From: Apostichopus japonicus | Lineage: Eukaryota > Echinodermata > Holothuroidea > Aspidochirotida > Stichopodidae | Reading direction: 5' to 3' | DNA: 64,000 nucleotides | Assembly: GCF_037975245.1 (NCBI RefSeq) | Contig: NC_092576.1 | Coordinates: 8,759,501-8,823,500 of the forward strand | Shown: positions 61,001-64,000 of the stretch, one piece after another | How positions within the stretch are numbered: position 1 is the stretch's first letter | Layout of the letters: each line of letters starts with the position of its first letter | The notes under the pieces: model-generated | What the model saw: only the letters and a program-made list of their open reading frames with translations | Databases searched by the model: none | Told to the model about the DNA's origin: nothing | Program-made: the position numbers and the translations under genes

Positions 61001-63964
61001 AAACCTGATGGATTTCCGCACTTTCCAGGACGGCGACCGGTCTGCCAGCGGGGAAGGGGTTTGTGAGATCTACCACCATGTAAGCACCATCGGTATTACT
61101 ACTGGCATCGGCAGGGGGTCCAGAGGCTCTAGGACTGGTCACATTGGCCCAGGGGTACAGGTAATAGTCCAGGCTGGTGTAGCCACCAAGTCCAGAATCA
61201 AAGTCAGCTTCCACTAAAGAATAAAAATACAATCAGTTCAAAGTTGTCAAGAATTGAACACCCTGGTCATATGTGAGAGTCGATCATACTTGTTTATGAC
61301 CTTTGGAGCCCTTTCCAGAAACCACCTTTCTATAAGGCACCATGTCATGTCAAATTTTTGGGACAAAGAGGAGGCTGCTACCATCACCATCAGAAAGCAA
61401 AGAGGAGGGGTGGATAAAAACAGAAATTTGAAGATTCTCTGCTCTGCTGTTCCTTTCCATTCTCGTCAAGTTTACTCCTAGCTTACCGGCTAACGGTAAG
61501 AATTACTGAATATACTTACAGCAATTAGCCTCGTCTTCACCGTTACTACAATCTTCAATCCAATCACAGACTTGTAGAGTGGTGATGGTGGTCCCATCCA
61601 AGCAGTCAAATGGAGCAGCCTGGGTAGGCTGTGTGCAAGAAGCCTGGTAGGCTACATCATCGATAGAGATGTCGGACTCATGGTCTGAACCTCGGATGGC
61701 TTCAATGACAAGCTGGTAGTCGGATAAACAAAGAGAAACATTTAACACTAAAAAGTTGAGAGTGCCGGAGGTACCCAATATTATATTTTCTTGGTTTCTT
61801 TTTTCTAATAAGGTTTAACCTAAACTCTCCAACAGTCTTGGTACCATGCCTGAGTATATACACAAAAAATGGTGTAAATATTCACATGAAACTAGTTCAT
61901 CTTTAATAAGTAGATTTATAAATTTAGGTCAATCATACAGAGACTTTTATTTCTCGCTCTTCGAAATGATATTGTTATTATTTGAGATTGTTATTTTTAT
62001 AATTGTTAAATGTATTTCAGAAAGTGTTAACCTCCGCTCCTCCATCTGATCCAAGATGAGCGAGAAGCCGTTGCCTCTTGATTTTGTAAAGAGGAAATCA
62101 AGCAAGGAAAGGATGGTCATGTGACACAAGTGTTTTGACCATATTATCTGAATCCTTGCTGATGGCCATGTAATAGGTATGTATACACCATGCAATGAGT
62201 TAGAATGACAGTGTAAACATGCAGGCTATTGTTGACACCAAACCAGTAATGAAACAGCCGACTAAAACTCTTGAGAAAATTGTAGTAGGAGACATTTTTT
62301 TACCCTAAAGTCAGATGGAGGGAAGTAAGAAGCTTCAGCAAATATCCACTGGTCACCTTGGTTACCAGACAGACTCCATATTGTCTTACTCTGAAGGGCT
62401 GTTTCCCAAAAGACCTGTAGAATAATAATAATAGTAAATGGTGTCATTCAAATGTTAGATTTTCATTGTAGCTACATGACATTGTTGTTTAATAAGTGAA
62501 ATTGGTTCCAAATCGTTTCAAAAACACAATAAACTCTGTCGCACATGTGATATTCCTGTATTATGTAAATTGATGACAATAAACCGGTCACCTGTAATGT
62601 CCCTACAGAGCTGCCATACATGTGATACCAGAATTGAAAGCATTTCTCTGTCATGGTGTCTGCCTTATCAACCATAGAAGATTCCAGTCTTGCCCTGTAC
62701 CCTACATCTCCTGCAGAAGCCTCAATGTAGAGATACCAACCAGATGGTGTTCCTAGGGTGTGGTCAACCAGCGGTCCAGTCTGTGTAGAGCCTGTTGAGC
62801 CACTGTGCCTCAACCAATCAAATTCATCACCATGCTGTGTGTTTGACCAGCTGCAGAGGTCAGTTTCAAAACTACAGCCAACTGAAAAAGACCAACACAG
62901 ACCAGAGAAAAAGACCAAACTCATTATTTAAAAAACAAAAATAGAGAGTAAAACAAAAAAACACATAATATCAGTAACATTGCAATATTCTCCACACCAA
63001 CCTGTCACTCAACCCAATATCTGGACTCCTTCTATCTCACGTTCAATTCATATTCCAGTTAACAAATTTTCAAAGTACTCCGTCTTTCTACCCGACATGG
63101 CGTAAGACATTATTTGTAAACCTCTTTGGTCTGCATTCAGAATGGATCCCGCTAACATCCGAACACTATCCAGAGGAATTCCCTAACTTTGTTTCTTAAC
63201 TTTGTTAGAGGTCAGTTTCAAAACTACAGCCAACTGAAAAAAACCAACACAGACCAGAGAAAAAGACCAAACTCATTACTTAAAAAACAAAAATAGAGAG
63301 TAAAACAAAAAAACACATAATATCAGTAACACTGCAATATTCTCCACACCAACCTGTCACTCAACCCAATATCTGGACTCCTTCTATCTCACGTTCAATT
63401 CATATTCCAGTTAACAAATTTTCAAAGTACTCCGTCTTTCTACCCGACATGGCGTAAGACATTATTTGTAAACCTCTTTGGTCTGCATTCAGAATGGATC
63501 CCGCTAACATCCGAACACTATCCAGAGGAATTCCCTAACTTTGTTTCATTTCGTTTATTTTATTTTTTGGACAACTGGAGACAAAGGTTTTGGCTAAAAA
63601 GGGATTATTCAAACCAGTGACCATTTTGACATTACCTTTAAATCAGACACAAAAAAAGGACTAGGTTTAAACTCACAGAATTGTATCGGTCCATCGTCTT
63701 GCAGGAAGAGTATGTCATCGACTGCCAGAACTCCAGGGAGGTAAGGCCTGGTGATGGTGGCCGTGAACGATAGCGTGATGTAATTGCCGATTCCTGGATC
63801 CGGGAAGACGTAATGCTCGTTAAACCTCCAGAACTCTTGATCCGCTTCTTCGGCCTGGACGGAGATGTCACTCTCGTGTCTGACGTTACGTCGGCTCCGG
63901 ATGCTGGGACCCAGTGAGACACCGTCCGTCACAAATGCCTGAAATGAGATATCTCCCAAGCCAG
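33813..63964 (-). CDS. Gene A: multi-MAM/LDLa single-pass membrane protein (34 exons, 5' incomplete)
   Basis: Joined exons, in transcription order: 63964-63677, 62881-62592, 62414-62304, 61712-61520, 61213-60956, 59490-59348, 58566-58356, 58064-57808, 57204-57037, 56174-55907, 54509-54393, 53899-53655, 52994-52892, 52095-51955, 50878-50622, 49579-49489, 49318-49181, 48822-48622, 48197-48042, 47597-47457, 46883-46755, 45732-45602, 44825-44720, 43995-43870, 43070-42799, 41945-41855, 40638-40501, 40019-39822, 38250-38095, 37479-37342, 36921-36793, 36644-36514, 36157-36016, 34045-33813. The sum is 5,897 nt with consistent phases and one terminal stop. The order is 11 MAM modules (LDLa after 2, 3 and 4), a transmembrane helix and a short tail. 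MAM domains are extracellular adhesion/oligomerisation folds and LDLa domains are calcium-dependent ligand-binding repeats. The closest known architectures are MALRD1 and MAMDC4. Ligand and role are unknown. The first exon lies beyond the right edge. Confidence 0.85.
34763..34876. repeat. Short direct duplication in the last gene A intron
   Basis: 'cactatttcctatggcagta' followed by acatactatctgtg-cac occurs twice, about 59 bases apart. The rest of 34046-35200 shows no feature. Confidence 0.55.
35230..35700. repeat. About 30-bp imperfect array of aactgg/ccagtt motifs
   Basis: Units such as 'ccagttttaaccaattcaaa' plus actggcc recur, densest at 35508-35685. The core is locally palindromic (aaaactgg and ccagtttt). 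Intronic. Confidence 0.75.
36016..36157 (-). CDS. Gene A exon: MAM A11, C part and Pro/Thr stalk
   Basis: Reads [28 protein letters not shown], then stalk [14 protein letters not shown]. It is the juxtamembrane stalk before the transmembrane exon. It ends in phase 1 (G), compatible with both exon 33813-34045 and gene B exon 30047-30190. Confidence 0.9.
36462..36521. repeat. 26-bp tandem duplication of a splice donor
   Basis: 'ctgataccctttaacccacc' plus ccttac starts at 36462 and 36488 and again (exonic) at 36514. Two GTAAGG donors therefore exist, at 36514 and 36488, each preceded by GTATCAG. Use of the second would add 26 nt and shift frame. Confidence 0.85.
36514..36644 (-). CDS. Gene A exon: MAM A11, central part b
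   Basis: Reads [36 protein letters not shown]. Phase 1 to phase 0, 131 nt, the same size as the A8 counterpart. Confidence 0.9.
36793..36921 (-). CDS. Gene A exon: MAM A11, central part a
   Basis: Reads [31 protein letters not shown]. 129 nt, phase 1 at both ends, the same size and intron position as the A8 exon 46755-46883. Confidence 0.9.
37342..37479 (-). CDS. Gene A exon: MAM A11, N-terminal part
   Basis: Reads [47 protein letters not shown]. Pattern shared with A8 (GFC.FE.D.C.W.NE, DHT.GT.LG). Confidence 0.9.
38095..38250 (-). CDS. Gene A exon: MAM A10, C part (extended)
   Basis: Reads [48 protein letters not shown]. It starts in phase 1 after SRTG, a split shared only with module A7 (exon 48042-48197, also 156 nt). 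Confidence 0.88.
38337..39055. repeat. 22-bp minisatellite, about 33 copies
   Basis: Unit 'acatcacaacacagaatgca' plus aa, alternating with variants containing cagaacacaa and cagatcacaa. Related degenerate copies continue to about 39400. Plus frames here are open because 22-mers cycle through frames; they are not genes. Confidence 0.9.
39822..40019 (-). CDS. Gene A exon: MAM A10, central part
   Basis: Starts [20 protein letters not shown]; contains [20 protein letters not shown] and ends GSPIFSRTG. 198 nt, phase 1 at both ends, paralleling A7 (201 nt). Confidence 0.9.
40060..40365 (+). mobile_element. Non-LTR retrotransposon C-terminal fragment
   Basis: Plus frame 40091-40360 includes [20 protein letters not shown] and [20 protein letters not shown], the W.GH.AR...GRPR.RW.D pattern of LINE ORF2 tails. 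It is a different family from the copy at 9640 and is truncated. Confidence 0.65.
40501..40638 (-). CDS. Gene A exon: MAM A10, N-terminal part
   Basis: Reads [47 protein letters not shown]. Closely similar to A7 ([15 protein letters not shown]..., DWSL). Confidence 0.92.
40672..41220. repeat. 24-bp minisatellite, about 22 copies
   Basis: Unit 'aatagcagattacctaatta' plus ataa with point variants. It begins about 35 bases upstream of the acceptor of exon 40501-40638. Confidence 0.92.
41855..41945 (-). CDS. Gene A exon: MAM A9, C part
   Basis: Reads [30 protein letters not shown]. 91 nt, phase 0 to phase 1. Donor GTGAGG. Confidence 0.88.
42060..42700. repeat. About 115-bp imperfect tandem repeat, about 5 copies
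   Basis: Blocks 'agccctttgcaacata-agagatt', 'tcaaaatattatta-attctatactcagagaacttt' and 'gtgtta-ccaact' recur in the same order about every 115 bases. Confidence 0.75.
42799..43070 (-). CDS. Gene A exon: MAM A9, central part
   Basis: Starts [20 protein letters not shown]; contains [20 protein letters not shown] and [20 protein letters not shown], ending VGDQF. Longest central exon (272 nt). Donor TTT|GTATTG. Confidence 0.88.
43870..43995 (-). CDS. Gene A exon: MAM A9, N-terminal part
   Basis: Reads [40 protein letters not shown]. Phase 1 at both ends. Confidence 0.9.
44080..44300 (+). mobile_element. Penelope-like terminal fragment with intact hammerhead-type core
   Basis: At 44239-44277: GCCT, CTGAAGA, stem-loop GATCC-TGCTA-GGATC, GAAAC, GTC, AGGC. 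GCCT and AGGC are complementary (stem I). The core matches the CUGANGA...GAAA...UH hammerhead consensus. Related decayed copies lie at 25300, 26870 and 60320. Such motifs are known from Penelope-like elements; no reverse transcriptase is present here. Confidence 0.6.
44720..44825 (-). CDS. Gene A exon: MAM A8, C part
   Basis: Reads [35 protein letters not shown]. Phase 0 to phase 1. Donor AAGTAAG. Confidence 0.9.
45362..45625. repeat. 60-bp tandem repeat copying an exon end and its splice donor (5 units)
   Basis: Unit starts at about 45366, 45425, 45485, 45542 and 45602 (spacings 57-60). The right-most unit is the last coding part of exon 45602-45732. The copies at 45542 and 45485 keep a CAG|GTGAG or CAG|GTGGG-type donor and an open frame. 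Confidence 0.9.
45602..45732 (-). CDS. Gene A exon: MAM A8, central part b
   Basis: Reads [43 protein letters not shown]. Phase 1 to phase 0, 131 nt using the first donor. In-frame alternative donors exist at 45542 (+60 nt) and 45485 (+117 nt). Confidence 0.9.
45831..46242. mobile_element. MITE-like DNA transposon with about 50-bp terminal inverted repeats
   Basis: Left end TTAAGGCCAGGTCACACT with 'ttttatcggaatactatccg'; the right end is its complement (cggaccgtattccgataaaa, then AGTGTGACCGGGCCTTTAG). The left flank TTAA and right flank TTAG (minus CTAA) suggest a TTAA target site as in piggyBac or Kolobok. About 410 bp, no ORF. Confidence 0.75.
46755..46883 (-). CDS. Gene A exon: MAM A8, central part a
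   Basis: Reads [42 protein letters not shown]. 129 nt, phase 1 at both ends. Confidence 0.92.
46969..47420. pseudogene. Four partial tandem copies of the 3' half of exon 47457-47597
   Basis: Copies begin at about 46974, 47101, 47219 and 47337 (period about 120). On the minus strand each ends NTGPQVDHT..., with donor GTAAGT or a variant, preceded by CACTGGACCACAGGTGGA. All lack the exon's first Cys-rich half and are separated by C-rich tracts. The most distal copy keeps the longer form with an AGT(N)SANTG segment. Confidence 0.88.
47457..47597 (-). CDS. Gene A exon: MAM A8, N-terminal part
   Basis: Reads [48 protein letters not shown]. It is the only complete member of a five-copy array. Acceptor CTGCAG, donor GTAAGT, phase 1 at both ends. 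Confidence 0.92.
48042..48197 (-). CDS. Gene A exon: MAM A7, C part (extended)
   Basis: Reads [51 protein letters not shown]. 156 nt, phase 1 at both ends, as in A10. Confidence 0.9.
48313..48527. repeat. About 110-bp direct duplication
   Basis: 'aggatgct-agaatataatta' followed by tgttacactttcatc and taaaaatgttgctt-tcgactgtcctcttaaagct occurs twice. Intronic. Confidence 0.85.
48622..48822 (-). CDS. Gene A exon: MAM A7, central part
   Basis: Reads [63 protein letters not shown] is replaced by YYIVAG. Phase 1 at both ends. Confidence 0.88.
49181..49318 (-). CDS. Gene A exon: MAM A7, N-terminal part
   Basis: Reads [40 protein letters not shown]. Donor is GTATTG. Same length as A10 (138 nt). 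Confidence 0.9.
49489..49579 (-). CDS. Gene A exon: MAM A6, C part
   Basis: Reads [30 protein letters not shown]. 91 nt, phase 0 to phase 1. Confidence 0.9.
50444..50615. repeat. 27-28-bp minisatellite beside a splice donor
   Basis: About six copies of 'tatttctgttttgggtatta' plus atttgat. It ends about 10 bases from the donor of exon 50622-50878 but does not contain exon sequence. Confidence 0.88.
50622..50878 (-). CDS. Gene A exon: MAM A6, central part
   Basis: Starts [20 protein letters not shown]; contains [20 protein letters not shown] and [18 protein letters not shown], ending DGWQ. Phase 1 to phase 0. Confidence 0.92.
51955..52095 (-). CDS. Gene A exon: MAM A6, N-terminal part
   Basis: Reads [46 protein letters not shown]. 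Acceptor CTTTTCAG. Confidence 0.9.
52892..52994 (-). CDS. Gene A exon: MAM A5, C part (divergent)
   Basis: Reads [35 protein letters not shown]. The usual GDIAIDD is replaced by NAAIDS. 103 nt, like B6. Donor GTATTA. Confidence 0.82.
53655..53899 (-). CDS. Gene A exon: MAM A5, central part
   Basis: Reads [56 protein letters not shown]. Phase 1 to phase 0. Confidence 0.9.
54393..54509 (-). CDS. Gene A exon: MAM A5, N-terminal part (short)
   Basis: Reads [40 protein letters not shown]. At 117 nt it is the shortest N-terminal exon and lacks the DHT signature. Confidence 0.86.
54810..55600. repeat. C/T-rich complex minisatellite
   Basis: Mixed units 'ccatccctggcctccctcat', cctccctgacattcctcacc and cctcttttcagtaaccttcc with higher-order duplication of about 125 bases. 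Long open frames on both strands are compositional. Confidence 0.88.
55907..56174 (-). CDS. Gene A exon: MAM A4 C part, linker and LDLa
   Basis: Reads [26 protein letters not shown], linker [15 protein letters not shown], LDLa [37 protein letters not shown]. Six cysteines are kept, but the acidic residue before the fifth Cys is Asn, so calcium binding may be altered. Confidence 0.9.
56290..56535 (+). mobile_element. MITE-like fragment related to 14090-14330
   Basis: Contains 'gtttatcggttatcgcatcg', 'gtatagcagtttatgcacac' and aggaaccatagta, matching the element at 14090-14330 and a shorter one at 15590-15715. Confidence 0.4.
57037..57204 (-). CDS. Gene A exon: MAM A4, central part b
   Basis: Reads [43 protein letters not shown]. 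Phase 0 at both ends. Confidence 0.88.
57808..58064 (-). CDS. Gene A exon: MAM A4, fused N-terminal and central a parts
   Basis: Reads [55 protein letters not shown], ending GANCK. 257 nt, phase 1 to phase 0. Confidence 0.9.
58075..58300. repeat. About 29-bp minisatellite upstream of exon 57808-58064
   Basis: About seven copies of 'gacataaaaagacaaagttg' plus acacatga, starting about 10 bases from the acceptor. Confidence 0.8.
58356..58566 (-). CDS. Gene A exon: MAM A3 C part and LDLa
   Basis: Reads [33 protein letters not shown], LDLa [35 protein letters not shown]. Six Cys and DYSDE are intact. Phase 0 to phase 1. Confidence 0.92.
59094..59290 (+). mobile_element. tRNA-derived SINE, family 4
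   Basis: tRNA-like head 'ggctggttgatagagcactg', 'gggtggtggttcaaatccta', followed by an unrelated body. The anticodon arm is irregular, so this is not a functional tRNA gene. A fragment of the same kind is at about 16648-16700. Confidence 0.5.
59348..59490 (-). CDS. Gene A exon: MAM A3, central part b
   Basis: Reads [44 protein letters not shown]. 143 nt, phase 1 to phase 0. Confidence 0.88.
59651..59873 (+). mobile_element. tRNA-derived SINE, family 1
   Basis: Head 'aggagtgttagctcagtggt' and tail 'ctgcttgcaggaggatctaa'. About 1 kb from another copy in the same orientation. Confidence 0.75.
60320..60365 (-). mobile_element. Decayed hammerhead-type terminal motif
   Basis: The minus strand reads 'aaagatcctactggatcgaa' followed by aagtcaggccc, with a degenerate CTGAAGA box. 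Related to 44239-44277. Confidence 0.4.
60652..60890 (+). mobile_element. tRNA-derived SINE, family 1
   Basis: Head 'ttttagctcagtggttaacg', B-box 'gagttcgagtcactcc', then a body and a tail of tacatacaca repeats. Confidence 0.78.
60956..61213 (-). CDS. Gene A exon: MAM A3, fused N-terminal and central a parts (divergent)
   Basis: Reads [63 protein letters not shown]. Both cysteines of the usual C.FE.GLC start are missing (ADFDSGLGG). 258 nt, phase 1 at both ends. Confidence 0.86.
61520..61712 (-). CDS. Gene A exon: MAM A2 C part and degenerate LDLa
   Basis: Reads [26 protein letters not shown], then [30 protein letters not shown]. The LDLa has only four of six cysteines and GEDE in place of GSDE. 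Phase 0 to phase 1. Confidence 0.88.
62304..62414 (-). CDS. Gene A exon: MAM A2, central part b
   Basis: Reads [37 protein letters not shown]. 111 nt, phase 0 at both ends. Confidence 0.88.
62592..62881 (-). CDS. Gene A exon: MAM A2, fused N-terminal and central a parts
   Basis: Reads [77 protein letters not shown]. 290 nt, phase 1 to phase 0. Its first 27 bases and acceptor are duplicated at 63207. Confidence 0.92.
62855..63547. repeat. 352-bp near-perfect tandem duplication spanning a splice acceptor
   Basis: Copy 1 is 62855-63195 and copy 2 is 63207-63547, differing at only a few bases. The left edge includes 27 bases of exon 62592-62881 and its CTTTTTCAG acceptor; the remainder is intron. 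Confidence 0.93.
63677..63964 (-). CDS. Gene A exon: MAM A1, central and C parts (first exon in window)
   Basis: Reads [77 protein letters not shown]. Divergent MAM recognised by LAVDDILF and by colinearity with B2. Acceptor TTCCCCCAG. It starts in phase 1, so coding continues to the right of the window. Confidence 0.85.
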
Positions 63965-64000
63965 CTGGGGGAAAAAAATTAAAACTTGGAGTTTTCTTAT

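Larger units (their letters stand above)
34046..63676. other. Gene A introns with no recognisable element
   Basis: I see nothing specific in 34046-34762, 34877-35229, 35701-36015, 36922-37341, 37480-38094, 39400-39821, 41221-41854, 43071-43869, 44301-44719 (a C-run at 44440), 44826-45361, 46243-46754, 47598-48041, 49580-50443, 50879-51954, 52096-52891, 52995-53654 (A-rich), 53900-54392, 55601-55906, 56536-57036, 57205-57807, 58567-59093, 60366-60651, 61713-62303 and 63548-63676. Confidence 0.6.

Overview
This is metazoan nuclear DNA: AT-rich, intron-rich, with tRNA-derived SINEs, non-LTR retrotransposon fragments, inverted-repeat elements and many minisatellites. The repeat style (tRNA-headed SINEs with the 'tgtccttgggcaagg' body) and the multi-MAM/LDLa gene suggest a marine invertebrate deuterostome, perhaps an echinoderm or hemichordate. 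That assignment is from memory of repeat families and is weak.

Every coding segment I can support lies on the minus strand and belongs to a MAM/LDL-receptor class A (LDLa) protein family resembling MALRD1/Diet1 and MAMDC4/apical endosomal glycoprotein. I placed 64 exons by joining open MAM-like segments at AG acceptors and GT donors. All exon lengths and phases agree, so each chain reads through without a frameshift. Gene A (exons 63964 down to 33813) enters from the right edge and has 34 exons and about 1,964 residues: 11 MAM modules (the first incomplete), LDLa domains after modules 2-4, then a single transmembrane segment, a short cytoplasmic tail ending in ETLV, and a stop. Gene B (exons 30190 down to 1156) has 30 exons and about 1,797 codons: 10 MAM modules with LDLa domains after modules 3-5. 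It continues past the left edge. The two are colinear module for module (B2-B9 match A1-A8), so the window holds the end of one gene and the front of its tandem duplicate. No initiator or signal-peptide exon for B is visible between 30.2 and 33.8 kb. The last MAM exon of A is phase-compatible with the first exon of B, so a giant read-through protein with the 33.8-kb transmembrane exon as an alternative end cannot be excluded.

The most unusual signal is in the non-coding DNA. Several tandem arrays have units that straddle exon borders, so splice sites or the stop-codon region are copied many times: 14 extra acceptor copies at 30.3-31.6 kb, 5 extra stop-region copies at 33.4-33.8 kb, 4 extra donor copies (two reachable in frame) at 45.4-45.6 kb, 4 half-exon copies at 47 kb, a duplicated donor at 36.5 kb and a duplicated acceptor at 63 kb. 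Other introns hold ordinary minisatellites (26-bp at 17-18.2 kb, 41-bp at 27.7-29 kb, 87-bp at 20-21 kb, 22-bp at 38.3-39 kb, 24-bp at 40.7-41.2 kb, and others), SINEs, two LINE fragments, a TTAA-type MITE, and Penelope-like termini, one of which has an intact hammerhead-ribozyme core.
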